A stretch of 64,000 bases of DNA from Neurospora tetraspora (GCF_033439725.1 NW_026944385.1:4559001-4623000), one strand, 5' to 3'; numbered from the stretch's first letter, positions 1-11,652 are shown. Program-made: numbers and translations. The notes: generated from the letters alone by a model not told the origin.

Positions 1-230
1 TGGATGCTTCTGAGGGGATGGTTGAGCTCTCGGGTGTCGCGTCGGGCTCTGTGAGGAAGTAAATGCTCCCAGTTGCTGTAAGTGTTAGTATAGGTACCTA
101 TCACAGGTGTATACAGGTCTTTCTCACTAACAGACTTGGCCACAGATTGCATAGCTGTGAACTGTCAGCTCCCTCGGGCCTTATCCAGCTCGGCACCTTC
201 TCCAACAGACACACATGGCTCAATATCTTC
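1..230. other. Left edge and presumed promoter of the S41 peptidase gene
   Basis: Frame 3 on the plus strand is open from the window edge to a TAA at 60-62 (about 19 codons). This could be the tail of an upstream gene, but 60 bases are too few to tell. The rest is presumed promoter and 5' leader of the peptidase gene. The TTTGGCGC element shared by the other cluster genes is not present here. Confidence 0.3.
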
Positions 231-2728
231 ATGATGTTTTTCCCCATTCTATTAGCCCTGGCATCAGTCCTAGCTGCGCAGCCTACTACTACGCCAGACA
301 CACATGATACAAGCACTGCTTGCTCACAGGTAGCCCACTCCTATGAGCTTTGGACCAAGAATGGGGGTAATGGAGACTTGTCCAACATCCCAGGACAGAC
401 GGCATATGACTGTCTCATGTCCATGCCCTTTGACTCTGAGCGGGCAGTGCAATTTCTGGATGAATATCTGAAATACCTTCAGTTCCAGTCAACGCTGGAT
501 ACTCTCAAACGTGAGTCCTTGAGAAACGAATTTTGAGTGAACACCCAATAACATTTGATAGATCCGCCATCTGGCTACAAGACACCCTCCATCGATCTTC
601 TCAAAGGCTTTGACAAGATCAGAAAGAAAGCCGAAACCAGCACCTACAAAAGCCAATACGAGTTCGACAACGACATCAAGCACCTCATCCACCGCGCAAA
701 CGAAGGCCACCTAGAAATTCATCTCTGTTCCCACCAAGTCTTCCGCTTCCACCGCAGCCCGCCACTGGTCTCCATCTCACCAGACGGACTTGAGCTACCC
801 CGTATCTACACATGGGGCGACGTGAAATTGCTACGTTCCGGATTCCCAAACGCAGTATCCCACCTAGTCGAGATCAACTCCATCGACGCCGCTTACTTCC
901 TCCAAGCCCATCTCGCCCTCACCTTCGAATACCACGACCCCGACGCCCGCTACAACCACCTGTTTCCCTCCCCCGCCAACCAATTCACCGGCTTTTTTAC
1001 GGGAGGCGGCTGGCAAAGCTACCAAGGTCTTTGGACGGGAGCTGCGCGATATCTCCTCAAATTCCACAATGGAACGACGGTTGAAGTGAACACAACCGCC
1101 ATCTGGCCCAGCACAAATGGACCCATGAATTACACCGACGGGGAAACGCTGTTCAAAGCAGCGTGCTTGCCTGACTACGTGCCCTCGCTGATGAGTTTCA
1201 ATTCCGATCCATCACTTCCACCACCTCGACATGTAAATGGAGATGGACCACCGCCGAGCACGGAAGGGGTCTATCCCGATCCTGTGGTGCGTAACGAGCA
1301 GGACTCGATACGGGGGTATTACCTCCAGAATCCAGAGAACGACACCGCGGTCTTACAAATCCCTACCTTCCGGCATACAGGAGGAATCAATTTTTCTCAA
1401 ACTGCTCTAGACTTCCTCACCCGCGCTGCGAGGCAAGACAACAAGACCAAGTTGATCCTGGACTTGACCGGGAATACTGGGGGGGATGTAATACCTGGTT
1501 TTAATATCTTTAAAATCCTTTTCCCTGATCAGGCTATTCGCACGGCTACAAGGTTTCGCGCGACGGAATTGGTTAATCTTGTTGGGAAGGTGTATAGTGA
1601 GGTTTATAGGGATGTCAAAGATCCGGGAGAGGTACCGATTGATCCGCCTTTTGTGGCGAGCGCGGCTGTGGGACCGGATCAGAAGCGGAGGTTTGGGGGG
1701 GAGTGGGAGGGGTTGTTTGGGCCTGTAGAGGTGCAGGGGGGCGGGAATGTGTCGAGGTTGTTGGGGCATTTTGATTTGGAGGTGGTTTCTACGGCGACTG
1801 AGCCGATATATGGTTATGGGCCTTTTGCAGAGATGAGCAAGGCTGGGAGACCGTTTGCTGCGGAGGATATTGTTGTTGTAAGTTTCCCTTTCCCCCTATT
1901 CCATTCTCCCAGTCCCCATCCGCTTTCCCTTTTCCATCCCTTTTTTCCCCCTTTCCTTCTCCCATTACCCACCCCCATTCCCTTATCTCTTCCTCCACAG
2001 GTTTTCCCCAACTAACACCCGCCGTCCGTCAGATAACAAACGGCCAATGCGCCTCCACCTGCGCCCTCCTCGTCTCTCTCCTCCGCCGTCAAGGCGGAGT
2101 CCGCACCCTCGTCTTCGGCGGCCGTCCTCGACACGCGCCGATGCAAGCGGTGGGAGGCGTAAAAGGAGGGCAGTACTGGTCCCTTGGCACCATCTACCGG
2201 CATGTTTCGAGGGCTATTGAGTTAGCGGTGAATTCCACTGTTTCTGGTCGGCGGCCGGTGTTGACGGGTGAGGAACTAGAGAGGTTGAACGAATTAGCGC
2301 CTGCTAATCCGGATACGGACTTGGAAGTTGCGAATCTCGCGGGAGGAAAGGGGGAAGGAAAGGAAAGAAGGGGGTTTCCGCTGAGAATGGGCTGGCGGGG
2401 AGAGGGAGGGGTGAATTTTAGGGATTTGTATTACCTTGACGGAGACGAAGAGGACAGTGAAGAGGGCAATGGGAAGGATAAGAGGAAGGGGACGAGTACA
2501 GGCACAGTCCCGGCGCAATTAATCTACGAGCCAGCGGAGTGTAGAAGGTTCTTTACGATGGAAATGATGTTCAGGCCGGCGAAGATGTGGGAGGTAGCGA
2601 GGGAGGTGATGTTTGGGGACTCTGGGGAAAGGGGGTGTGTTGGGGGCTCGGAGACAAGAACACAAGGGGAGAAGGGACCTCGTAGAGGTACAGGTACCTT
2701 AGGTAGGCAGAGGCCTGAATATAGGTAG
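231..2728 (+). CDS. Secreted S41-family peptidase, UstP-like (3 exons)
   Basis: Exons are 231-510, 562-1877 and 2033-2728, giving 763 residues. The start at 231 opens with a signal peptide (MMFFPILLALASVLA). Exon 3 carries NGQCASTCALLV, where Ser540 is the expected S41 nucleophile, followed by the GGRP and MQAVGGVKG segments typical of fungal CPAF-like S41 proteins. LILDLTGNTGGD in exon 2 is the preceding conserved strand and loop. The second intron (1878-2032) is very pyrimidine-rich. An earlier AG at 2000 would join to an immediate stop, so I chose the AG at 2032, which restores the active-site frame. In ustiloxin-type clusters such a peptidase (UstP) accompanies UstYa proteins and helps process the ribosomal precursor; that role here is inferred from the neighbours. 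The C-terminus after the S41 core is acidic, then basic, and low in complexity. The gene converges on the UstYa-like gene at 3051-4070. Confidence 0.85.
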
Positions 2729-3050
2729 GTAAATGAAAGGGTCCTTGCTTCCTGCTTTTTACATTTCTTTTCTTTCATTTATCTGCCCGGGCTTGGGTAT
2801 GCCTACCGTCTAAGTCAGATTGGTCGCTCTTGTGGGCTCTAGATCACAACATCAAGGACACACAGACTGAGTCAGAGAAATAAACGCATCGTGCTGGAAT
2901 TATTTCTCTTGATGATCCATCTCACCAGCGCACTCACTACTTCCCTGTGTATATACCTTACTAACTACTTCCTTCCTTCCCAAAACCACATACCCCCACC
3001 CTTCCACTCCAGCTTAATCACCATCCTCCCCTTCCCCCCCGCTTACAACC
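2729..3050. other. Convergent 3' intergenic region
   Basis: This is the space between the 3' ends of the peptidase gene (plus) and the first UstYa-like gene (minus). It is CT-rich near 2950-3090. I see no gene here. Confidence 0.5.
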
Positions 3051-4070
3051 TCACTCCGCCAACCCCATATTCCCCCCCACCCACTCCTTAATCCTCTCAA
3101 AATCCCTACACTTCTTCTTGATATTGAAATCACTCTTACTTCCCCCCCTCCTGCTCGGGTCATTCAAAAACACCACGGGCGTCACATCCGCCGTGCACAT
3201 GATGGCCTTCCGGATTGTCTCAATGCAGTGATCAATGTGGCCCCTGACCACCTCCTGCGGCGCCCGGAAGGCCGTCACGTTGCTGTAGTCGTACTCGTCG
3301 CGGTAGGTATATTGGCGGACGAGGTTCAGACAGTGCAACTGATGAAAAACATCCAAAAAGCCCATCATCCCGCCGCCGTACTTTTCGGACACGTGGGCGT
3401 AGTTGCTGGCGGGGGTTTTGTTGAGGAGGGGCATTTTGGATTCGGGGAAGTGGATTGTTGGCACTGGTAGTAGAGTAGAAGGTCCGTTATCGGCATCGTC
3501 TTCCATCAATCCAAAGGGAAGTAAAGAAGTACTCACTACGCCATAACTTCAGCCAGGCCTCCTCCACCTCAGGAGTTGGGTGTCCGCGATAAGGCGAGGG
3601 CTGCATGAGGTGGTTTTGGTCTGTGAACTCTACATATCGCAAGTCGTCGGTTTCTAGGTAGGGCGCTGGTTGAGAGCGTTAGCATTTCATTCTCGTTGTC
3701 GGTGTTGTACATCTTCCTCTTCTTCCTCTACCGGTAGGGACTCGGGAGTGGAAGAGGTAGTCATGGTAGTTGGGCGTGGTAGTAGAGACTCACAATAAGG
3801 TGCCAACTGCCTCGCACACGTAACATCGGTTGGACTTTTTCGTGAAACCACGAATGCGTATACGGCGAGTAGTGTGATGATTACAGCTTGGGAGACGACA
3901 ACAGCGGGATGTGATAGTATTGAACGTTGTCGTTTGGCAAAACCCGCCGACCAGAGAGAGCTGGGGGAGTTCGATCGGTTTGGTGTGCCATTTTCGGAGT
4001 CCTCGACGGGATCATACTTCACTTCTTCATGGTCCCTGCTTGCTGTGAATGACTTTTTGAAGATGTTCAT
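3051..4070 (-). CDS. UstYa-family (DUF3328) oxidative cyclase-like protein 1 (3 exons)
   Basis: Exons are 4070-3794, 3665-3537 and 3463-3051, giving 272 residues. The protein has a short basic/acidic cytosolic leader, one membrane helix at about residues 55-76, and then a lumenal domain. The lumenal domain shows the UstYa pattern: APYSPYL, then SPYRGHPTPEVEEAW, then HQLHC (176-180) and HIDHC (211-215), ending in a CRDFERIKEWV segment. The paired HxxHC motifs are the proposed metal-binding and catalytic centre of UstYa-type enzymes, which oxidatively crosslink ribosomal peptides or modify cyclic peptides. The start at 4070 was preferred to an in-frame extension that has no ATG evidence. All splice sites are GT-AG and keep the frame. 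It is divergent from the OPT transporter, with which it shares a 505-bp promoter region. Confidence 0.88.
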
Positions 4071-4575
4071 CTTGTAAACTGGATACCGAAATTGAAGCTG
4101 AAGAAGGGCAAGCCGGCTAGGTTTGGTGATGTGGTGCAAGATTGCTTGGAATCGGTTCAAGATGCTATAAACAGAGGAGATTCGCTATGGTAGCAAGCAT
4201 AGATTGACATTTCGGAGTGCCTACTGTCGAAATCTGGTCGTCGTTGGTGGATGATCGTATGTATCTAGCGCTGGCGTTGTGGTTGCGCCAAATTTCCCTT
4301 TTGGGAACATGCGCTTCGCACAGCGAGCCAACCAAACAGGCACACAGCGAGCCCACCAGACTTACGCACAGCACGCATTGAATACCTTGTCTCCAAAGGT
4401 GGGTGATGAAGGCCCTCCTATGGAACTTGATTGTGGGAAATATTGTTTGCCTGAACCAAAGGATATGACACAGCAGGTTATGGGATCCCCGGAACACTGA
4501 GCCCCTAAGCACTTACCCCTAACCCTGACCGTTTCCTTCCCGCCAGGAGCCTGACGACAACTTCAAACTCAAGGC
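4071..4575. promoter_or_regulatory. Bidirectional promoter region of UstYa-like 1 and the OPT transporter
   Basis: This 505-bp space separates two divergent start codons. It contains one copy of the shared cluster element (4283-4295). No other gene is seen. Confidence 0.6.
4283..4295 (-). promoter_or_regulatory. Shared cluster element, copy 1 (AAATTTGGCGCAA on minus)
   Basis: Plus strand TTGCGCCAAATTT. It lies about 213 bp upstream of the UstYa-like 1 start and about 281 bp upstream of the OPT start. The same core, TTTGGCGC plus A or C, recurs at 8498, 10160, 12844 and 14863. The role as a regulator site is inferred. Confidence 0.45.
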
Positions 4576-7049
4576 ATGGATCGAGACGTTGGCAGCAGCT
4601 CGCTGCTTGCAGAGGATCTTGAGGAGGAGGAGGATGACTTGATCATCGCTCCAACCGAACTGGGTTCAGAGTCTGATGCCTTCATCAAAGACCACCCATG
4701 GTCATCCTCTTCCACTTCCCGTCAAGGGACGGACCATGATCAAGACGAAACCGAGACCGGGCACCGTCCAACCGACAATGACGACGTAATCGATCCTCGT
4801 CTCAAGAACTATCCCATCCCCCTCGTAGCAAAAACCGTCGACCTGCACAACGACGAGACGTAAGTATCTCTCCCACTCCCCCTCACGACCAAACACTAAC
4901 AACCCACCCCAGCGAGCCCCTCCTCACCATCCGCTTCTGGATCCTCTCCACCATGTGGGTCATCATCGGCTGCTCCGTCTCCTCCGTCTACTACTTCAAG
5001 CCCTACTCCGTCCGCCTCTCCGGCTACGTCGTCCAGCTTCTCTCGTGGGGGATGGGCGCCCTTATGGCGTGCCACCTCCCTTCCAAGGAGTACACCCTCA
5101 CTTTGCCAGTTGTTGGCAAGCAACTCTCATTCAACCTCAACCCCGGACCGTGGAACACCAAAGAACACGCCCTCGTCATTGTCTCCTACTGGGGCAGCAC
5201 CTACACCGCCTACGGCCTCGGTCCGCTCTCCGCCATGGAGCTCTACTACAACAAGCGCATGAGCGGGTGGTGGGCCATCTTGTTTCTCATGACCACGCAG
5301 CTGATGGGGTACGGCTTCGCCGGTCTGTACCGGGACGTGTTGGTCCGCCCCCCGGGGATGTACTACCCCGGCGTTTTGCCGAACGTGGCGCTGTTCAATG
5401 CTATGCACCGGCACCCGTCCGTGACCAAGAAGTCGCTGTGGTTCTTTTGCGTGGTGGCGGCGGCGGCGTTTGTGTACCAGTGGCTTCCCGGGTTTGTGAT
5501 GCCCTTGTTGGCTTCGCTGCCGGTCGTCTGTTGGATGGGATGGGGTATGTATTGGAAGGCGTTTGTGTTGGGGAGCGGGACGTATGGGTTTGGGTTGTTG
5601 GACTTTTCGTTGGATTGGAATTATGCTTCGTTTTTGAGCCCGCTTTATACGCCGTTGTGGGCGACGATGAATCGGTTTGTGGGAGCGGCGGTGGTCATTT
5701 GGGTGTTGTATCCCCTGGCGTACTTCTTCGATGTCAATGGGGCTCAGCAGTTTGCGCCGATGAGCTCGGGGACTTGGGATTCAGAGGGGAATCGGTACAA
5801 TGTCTCGCGGATTTTGACGCCAACGTACGAGTTGAACCGGACAGCGTTGGAGGAGTATTCCCCGCCGTATTGGTCGTTCAGTTACGCGATGCACTTCTTC
5901 TGGGGCTTCGCTGCGTCGACGGCGGTGTTGACGTACGCTGTCGTCTTTCACGGGCGTCAATCTTGGGAGACGCTTCGAAGCTCGCTGCAAACCATCAGCA
6001 ACCCCTTCGCAAAGAAGGACCGCAAGCAAAAGAAGAATGTTCAACACCGGGCGGAATTTGATGACCCCTACCTCAAACTAACCGCCCACCTCCCCCGCGT
6101 ACCTCACTGGTGGTATCTCGCCCTCCTCCTTTCCTGCTTTGTCATTGCCGTCGCCCAGCTCTCGGGCGGTGACATGCAGCTCCCCTGGTGGGGCCTCCTC
6201 CTTATCACGACCATCTCTGCCCTCTTTACCTTTCCCAGCGGCATACTCTTCGGCTTCACCAACGTGCAAATCGGCATGGACTACCTCTCCGAGCTGCTGG
6301 CTGGGTTCCTTTTCCCCGGTAAACCCATCGCCGTGCTCACCTGCACCGTGTACGGCCGGCAGATCCTCGAGCAATGCCTCAACCTGGTCAGCGACATCAA
6401 GTTCGGCTTCTACATGAAGATCCCCGAGCGCGAGCTGTTCGTGGCGCAGGTGTATGGGACTTTGCTGGGCCCGTTTGTCAACTGGGCTTGTATGAGGCTG
6501 ATCATCGATACGCAAGGGAGGAAGCTGACGGGCGAGGTGGTGTCGGGGACGTGGAACGCTTTGAAGACGAAGAACTTCTTTTCGCTGTCGGTTATCTGGG
6601 GCGTGCTTGGTCCGCAGGTGTTCTTTGGGAACGAGTCGCCGTATCGATGGGTGTACTGGGGATTTATTGTGGGACCGCTAGCGGTGATGTTGTTATGGGT
6701 TGTACACAGAGCGAGGCCCAAGTGGAAGGTCGAGAGTATGGTCAACCCGGTGGTGATGCTGAACGGGGCGACGCTGTTTCCCATCTACCCCACGACGAAC
6801 CTGACGACATCGGTGCTGGTGGCGGTCGTGTTCATGGGATACGTGTACAGATACCACCCGGTGTGGTTCCGCAAGTACAACTATCTGCTCGGGGCTGGGT
6901 TAGACTGTGGTGCGCAACTGGTGCAGATGGCCATGATCTTGGTGGTTGACTTGCCCAATGTGACCATGCCGCACTGGTGGGGGAATGATGCGGTCGCGGT
7001 GGACAAGTGCTATCCGCCGTTGGACTTGCCTGGGAACGTATTTAACTGA
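4576..7049 (+). CDS. OPT-family oligopeptide transporter (2 exons)
   Basis: Exons are 4576-4859 and 4913-7049, giving 806 residues. An acidic N-terminal tail of about 95 residues precedes many hydrophobic segments. Family marks include SSVYYFKPYSV and NPGPWNTKEH, close to the NPG(P/A)F..KEH signature of small oligopeptide transporters, and a GDMQLPWWGLLL segment in the second half. OPT proteins are proton-coupled plasma-membrane carriers of tetra- to hexapeptides and related compounds. Beside UstYa-like, tyrosinase and S41 genes it may move the peptide product, though ustiloxin-type clusters often use MFS carriers, so this is an inference. The intron has GTAAGT and CCCAG ends and restores the frame at ACC-GAG. 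It is divergent from UstYa-like 1 and ends 270 bp before the stop of the convergent UstYa-like 2. Confidence 0.92.
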
Positions 7050-7318
7050 GCATGAATAATTCTTAGGTTTCAATGTTGACATCTGGATCTGGACTTGGTT
7101 GCTGGAGGGACGTGGAAAGGGCAGTTGGTTGGATGAAGGACGTGCTTTCGAGTATTCAAACGCTCGGGCCTCCTTCATTCTAACATATCTGCTCCAGCAC
7201 ACATGGCCCTGTAAATGCGCTATAAGGCCGCTATAGATTCCTGCTTCATCGGATCCATCTGGACCCCACTTCTGTCTCAACCTCCAGTCCGGCCCGCAAT
7301 TTTCCCTCCGCGACATCC
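7050..7318. other. Convergent 3' intergenic region
   Basis: Space between the OPT stop and the stop of UstYa-like 2. I see no gene. Confidence 0.4.
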
Positions 7319-8250
7319 TCACGACTCTTGAGTGGAAGTCAGTGGCACACAGTTATGATACATGAGTGGATAAACCCAAGTCTGCATCTTTTTCTTTTCT
7401 CCTCTCTCAGCCATGATCAAAGAATTTCCAATATGTTGTACGCAATGCGCTAGAGAGCAGTGGTTAGTATCTGCACCGAATGTCTGAGACTGGACCAAAA
7501 TGCTGACATACCTCCATGATAGAACTGGTGACACCGGGCATCCATCATGTTGATCCCCTTGCTCAGCGCATATATAATCTTACGAGAGCAGTAGAGACAA
7601 TGCAAATCGTGAGAAGTCTGGTACTTGGTATAGATCACCGAAAAGTTGCCCGCCTGCAAATCCGGCACTGCCTCCGGAGGAACTTGCATGGTGGTGTTGC
7701 GGTCCCAGTACCAAGTCCAGTCGGTCATCATGTCTCCAAAGTTGTCCTTGTACTCCTCGACAACGTCTGGAAACGCGCAGGCTCTGGGAACCCAGGCAGG
7801 TAACTGTTGTTCAAACACACAGCCTCTGGCTTGAGCCTCCTCGGGCGAAGTTCCGCACTCCTTCACTTCGCCTTTATGGCTCGGTTTGGTGTCTGCACTA
7901 TGTCCGTGTCCATGATGTGTGGATGGGGAGTGGGATGACTGATGTCTTGTGGGAGGGACATGGCAGACGGAGCGACGAGTCAAGATGTGAGTGAGAAGTG
8001 CCGTTCCAGTAACTGCTGCTAGCAACAACAATATCCACGGCCAGAAGCGTCTCTTTGCCGAGGGCTTTTCATCACCAGTCTCATATTCGCACCGCTTGAG
8101 GCTCTGTCGGTTGAGCTGTGCTTGTTCATCATCTTCGCTGTCTTCGCCTAGCTGGCCAGGGTCATATCTTGGATTCCTTGGCCTTGGCTCTGGCATCTTC
8201 AATGTTGCCATCAAGTTGCTACACCACTGTCGTATGCCGTCCGTTGCCAT
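7319..8250 (-). CDS. Divergent UstYa-related membrane protein 2 with two HxxHC motifs (2 exons)
   Basis: Exons are 8250-7512 and 7449-7319, giving 289 residues. A cytosolic leader with a basic stretch (KRR) is followed by a membrane helix at about 69-90. Next comes a His/Ser-rich linker, then ECGTSPEEAQARGCVFE, a Trp-rich strip (WTWYWDRN), HDLHC (214-218) and, across the intron, HGAHC (245-249). This belongs to a widespread fungal membrane-protein family with C-G-x-(S/T)-x-x-E-A..GC. It shares only the paired HxxHC centre and single-helix layout with UstYa proteins. The second HxxHC is created by splicing (codon GCG across the junction). Function is unknown; a cyclase or accessory role in peptide modification is inferred from the cluster. 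It is divergent from the methyltransferase. Confidence 0.82.
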
Positions 8251-8900
8251 AGTCTAGGGGGAGGGGTCAGTAATTGCAGTTAGGTCTTGGGTGAGACGCT
8301 TACTGGGAGATATCAACACGATGACTGTTGAATGAGCTTCTACAAGACTACAAGGACTATTTTCGTGTCCCCTTTCCAGGTGAGTCTATCCTAAAATCTC
8401 AGCATGGTTGCAATATCACTGACATGTCCTTGTGCTTTACCAGCCAGGCTCTGTTTGGTGTTAGCTGCCTATCTCTTCTTCCGCTGTAGCGCTTCGGATT
8501 TGGCGCCATTTTAGGGGATTAGCGGACACGGTAGCGCGTCCCGGCAGCGTCCCGGTCCGCGGAACGTCCCGTACTGTCTATGGAGGACAACAAGGACCGT
8601 TGTCCAATCCAAAACAATCTCTTATTCGGCGCCTGTCGTGTAAACGAGCGTTTCTGGTTCGATCCAAGCCGATATTGGCTGCTATCACATAAAGTTTACG
8701 ATTCGCGTTAGACGCCTACGCCGCCCAGAAAAAGGCGGTCCATTTTTCCAACGATCGCATGATTCTTGTAGCTACTACTACTACTACTACTTACAAGATC
8801 TTGGACAGAAACGGGGTGCTACACACCATTCTACCTTCCCACACCTCCTCCTTCTCTTCTCCAAATCGAATACCCAACCATCTCCATCCCGGCCAACACA
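8251..8900. promoter_or_regulatory. Bidirectional promoter of UstYa-like 2 and the methyltransferase
   Basis: This 650-bp region separates divergent starts. It holds a copy of the shared element (8498-8510), a CG-rich stretch with several CGG/CCG triplets (8520-8575) of the kind bound by Zn2Cys6 factors, and a short CTA microsatellite near 8770-8790. The leader just before 8901 is CT/CA-rich, as in many fungal 5' UTRs. Confidence 0.55.
8498..8510 (+). promoter_or_regulatory. Shared cluster element, copy 2 (ATTTGGCGCCATT)
   Basis: Core TTTGGCGCC. It lies about 250 bp upstream of the UstYa-like 2 start and about 400 bp upstream of the methyltransferase start. Confidence 0.45.
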
Positions 8901-9890
8901 ATGGCCATCCAAGAAACGGACTCCGAGGAGTCCAAGATCACCACCCTCCTCACCTGCTTCCCCCACGACCAGTCCTTGGAATCGCTCGTCCACATCCCCC
9001 GCTTCCGCCAGCGTCTCTCCATCCTCTCAGCATGGTCCATCGCACCCGGTAGTCGCGTCCTGGACATCGGCTGCGGCCAAGGCGACTCCTCCCTCGCTCT
9101 GGCCCTGGAACTCGGTCCAAGTTCCCACGTCACCGGCATCGACACCGCTCCCCCGGACTACGGCACCCCGCTCACCATCTCCGAGTCCCAGGAGAAGATC
9201 CTCCAATCTCCTCTCGGTGACCGCCTCGCCTTCCAGAACCAAGTCGACGCCGCTACCTTCTTCAAGTCCTCTTCATCCTCGAGGTTCGACGCCGCCACAG
9301 CCTGCCACAGCCTCTTCTACTTCCCCTCCCCCGAGTCCGTCGCCTCTCTGTTCAGCGAACTAGCCGGCGCCGGCATTGGCAAGGTCTACGTTGCCGAGTA
9401 CGACCAGAAGAAAACTTCCTTCCCAGAAAGCCAGACGCCGCACATCCTCGCCGCCAAGGCGCAAGCGCTTTACCACGCTTACAAGTCCGAAGCGGATGAT
9501 GTCCTCAACAAAAAGGAGCAGCAGCAGCAGCAGGAAAACCAGCAGCTCGGTCACATCTCCTCTAAGAACAGAGAGCCGCCGCTGAATATCCGCGCTGCGC
9601 CCGATGTCGAGTCCATCACCAATGCGGCCAAAGCGGCTGGGTTTAGGGTGGGTAGGGAAGGGAAATTCACGCCCAAGGAGGAGTATCAGGAGGGACACTT
9701 TGAGACGAGGTATGTGAGGGGAGTGAGGTTTGAGGCGAGGGTCAAGGAGGAGGAGTTTGCGAAGGAGAGGGAGGAGGAGATACTGGGGGTGATTGAGGAG
9801 GTTAGGAGGGCGTATGAGGAGATGGAGAGGAGCGGGATGGAGAAGGTGAGGTGTATGGATGTTTGGTGGGCTGAGTTTGAGTTGGAGTAG
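8901..9890 (+). CDS. Class I SAM-dependent methyltransferase (single exon)
   Basis: The protein has 329 residues. Motif I is VLDIGCGQGDSS (about 53-64), followed by an acidic residue in VTGIDTA, which fits SAM and ribose binding. A Gln run (about residues 207-211) and a Lys/Glu-rich C-terminus suggest a flexible insert and a helical tail. There is no signal peptide, so it is probably cytosolic. The ATG at 8901 follows a CT/CA-rich leader and sits in a good context (CACAATGGCC). Ustiloxin-type clusters contain an N-methyltransferase (UstM) acting on the released peptide; a similar role here is inferred from position, and the sequence alone does not fix the substrate. Confidence 0.85.
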   Translation: MAIQETDSEESKITTLLTCFPHDQSLESLVHIPRFRQRLSILSAWSIAPGSRVLDIGCGQGDSSLALALELGPSSHVTGIDTAPPDYGTPLTISESQEKILQSPLGDRLAFQNQVDAATFFKSSSSSRFDAATACHSLFYFPSPESVASLFSELAGAGIGKVYVAEYDQKKTSFPESQTPHILAAKAQALYHAYKSEADDVLNKKEQQQQQENQQLGHISSKNREPPLNIRAAPDVESITNAAKAAGFRVGREGKFTPKEEYQEGHFETRYVRGVRFEARVKEEEFAKEREEEILGVIEEVRRAYEEMERSGMEKVRCMDVWWAEFELE

Positions 9891-10401
9891 TTGTAGGGAG
9901 TACTGTAGAGGTATCTTTGGCTTGCGCTGGTTTCGGGTGCTTTTGGACGTATGTAAATCCCTGGCTTTTCTGTGGTATTGGGTGGTTTTTTTGTCTGGTA
10001 ACTGCTTGGATAGGTACTACCAACCTTTGCGCGTGGTTACCCGCTGATGTCTCCCTTAGAAATATAATCTAGGTACCTAGGCAGATAGCAGAGAAGTTTG
10101 TTTATCGATACCCTACATTGTACCTCTACTTTATCAGCCGCATGGATCGTGACGCGCATCTGGCGCAAATTAACGAACCGCGTTCCATAACCCATCCACC
10201 CATTCCGGTAAACGAGCGGCATGTTCCAGAAGAACTTATCACATTCCACAGCGCCGGGGTGGCCCAGGAAACTAAAGGCTGCCCGGGTATTCCAAGAATG
10301 TAAGACAAATTCCTACTACCTTTGCTCCTCAATTCTGACCTCACACAACCATCATTCAACAACATCTTTCACAACATCTTCAGTACCACTGTGCAACCAT
10401 C
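9891..10401. promoter_or_regulatory. Intergenic region and promoter of UstYa-like 3
   Basis: Contains the 3' flank of the methyltransferase and the presumed promoter of the next gene, with one copy of the shared element at 10160-10173. I see no further gene. Confidence 0.5.
10160..10173 (+). promoter_or_regulatory. Shared cluster element, copy 3 (CTGGCGCAAATTAA)
   Basis: Core TGGCGCAAAT, one base off the TTTGGCGCA form. It lies about 230 bp upstream of the UstYa-like 3 start. Confidence 0.4.
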
Positions 10402-11652
10402 ATGGGCCCCTCCTCTCGCTCCAGCAGCTCAGACTTTTCCATGTCACCAAGCCTGCCGCCGTACAAACCCGAAGAAGAAGAAGAACATGGAGAGGAAGGG
10501 GAAGAAGATGTCGGTCTTCTAAGCGCCACTTCGAACCGTCTTCAACACATCGCCAGCCGAAGACTCAATGGCAAGTCGGGCCGGAGACATCATACTTCTC
10601 GGTCATGGTCACGATTGTCCAAACTTCTCGTTCCCGTCTTTACTGTCACAGCCTTGCTTCTTGGAGGGTTTGCCATTGCGGGTAGAGGTATTATTGTTCA
10701 CGCGCGCGGTTCTCACAATGGGAATACCGACGACACGGGGAAGAAGAAAGTGTTGAACCTGGCTGGTGAACTGAATGGTTTGGTGCCGGAGTGTGAGTTA
10801 CATATTCCCTCCTTCTATCTTTGGAGATGGCGGAAGGTACTCTAGACTGACAACCCCTTTATCATCGTCCATGACACAGTCGAAGTCAAGCCCGTGGCCT
10901 TTGGAAAAGATCCGCTGGCTACTTCAGATCATATGACGGAGGCTTCAGCAAATGCTACCGAAGAGAACTGGCGGTCTTATATGCCTGGTACGCAATATCT
11001 CCTCTTGCTATAAGTCCTTGTTGCTATGCTCTTCTCCAAAACAAGCGCGGCTAACACGATTCAACTACAGCTGGAAACGGCTTCATAGCCGTCGGCAACC
11101 CCTCCCAATACACCCTCCCACAACCCATCGATTTCCAAGACCAAGCCGTCTACTCCATCAGTGTCTTCCACCAGCTTCACTGCCTGGTAAGTACCCTTTC
11201 CTTCTCTCCATCTTCCATTCTTCCATCCTTCCAAGTTCCGTCTCCCACGCTCCATCTCCCCCCCAACAAAAACACACCTACTAACACCCCCACCCGCTCA
11301 GCACACAATAATGCAATCCTACAACGCCCTCTCTGAGCCCAGACACCCGACATCCACCAATCACCACCGCGACAACGCGCGACGAGACGGCCACCATTCC
11401 TCTCATAATGACCACGACCAAGCAAAGCCCAAAGCAAGTCACACCAACCACAACCACATAGACCACTGCTTCCGCTACCTCCGCCAGTCCATTGTCTGCT
11501 GCGGCGACACGGCGCTGGAAGGGCAAGATCTGAATCATCCGGACCTCAAAGCGACGGATGGGACAGGGGCGGTGCATTTGTGTAAGGATTATGGGGCTTT
11601 GAAGGGGTGGGCGGAGGGGAGGAGGGTTACGGATCGGGAGGGGGTGGTTTGA
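10402..11652 (+). CDS. UstYa-family (DUF3328) protein 3 with a His-rich insert (4 exons)
   Basis: Exons are 10402-10792, 10880-10987, 11071-11186 and 11302-11652, giving 321 residues. An acidic leader (EEEEEHGEEGEED) and a basic patch precede one membrane helix (about 75-96). The lumenal part reads VPEFEVKPV (the usual APY/VPE entry), AVGNPSQYTLP, HQLHC (200-204) and HIDHC (257-261), then a CCGDTALEG segment and LCKDYGALKGW. The two HxxHC motifs are separated by about 52 residues instead of the 25-35 seen in the sister proteins. The insert is rich in His, Asn and Asp. All introns are GT-AG with good donors and keep the frame. It is predicted to act in the ER/Golgi lumen as an oxidative peptide-modifying enzyme, by family resemblance. 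Confidence 0.87.
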
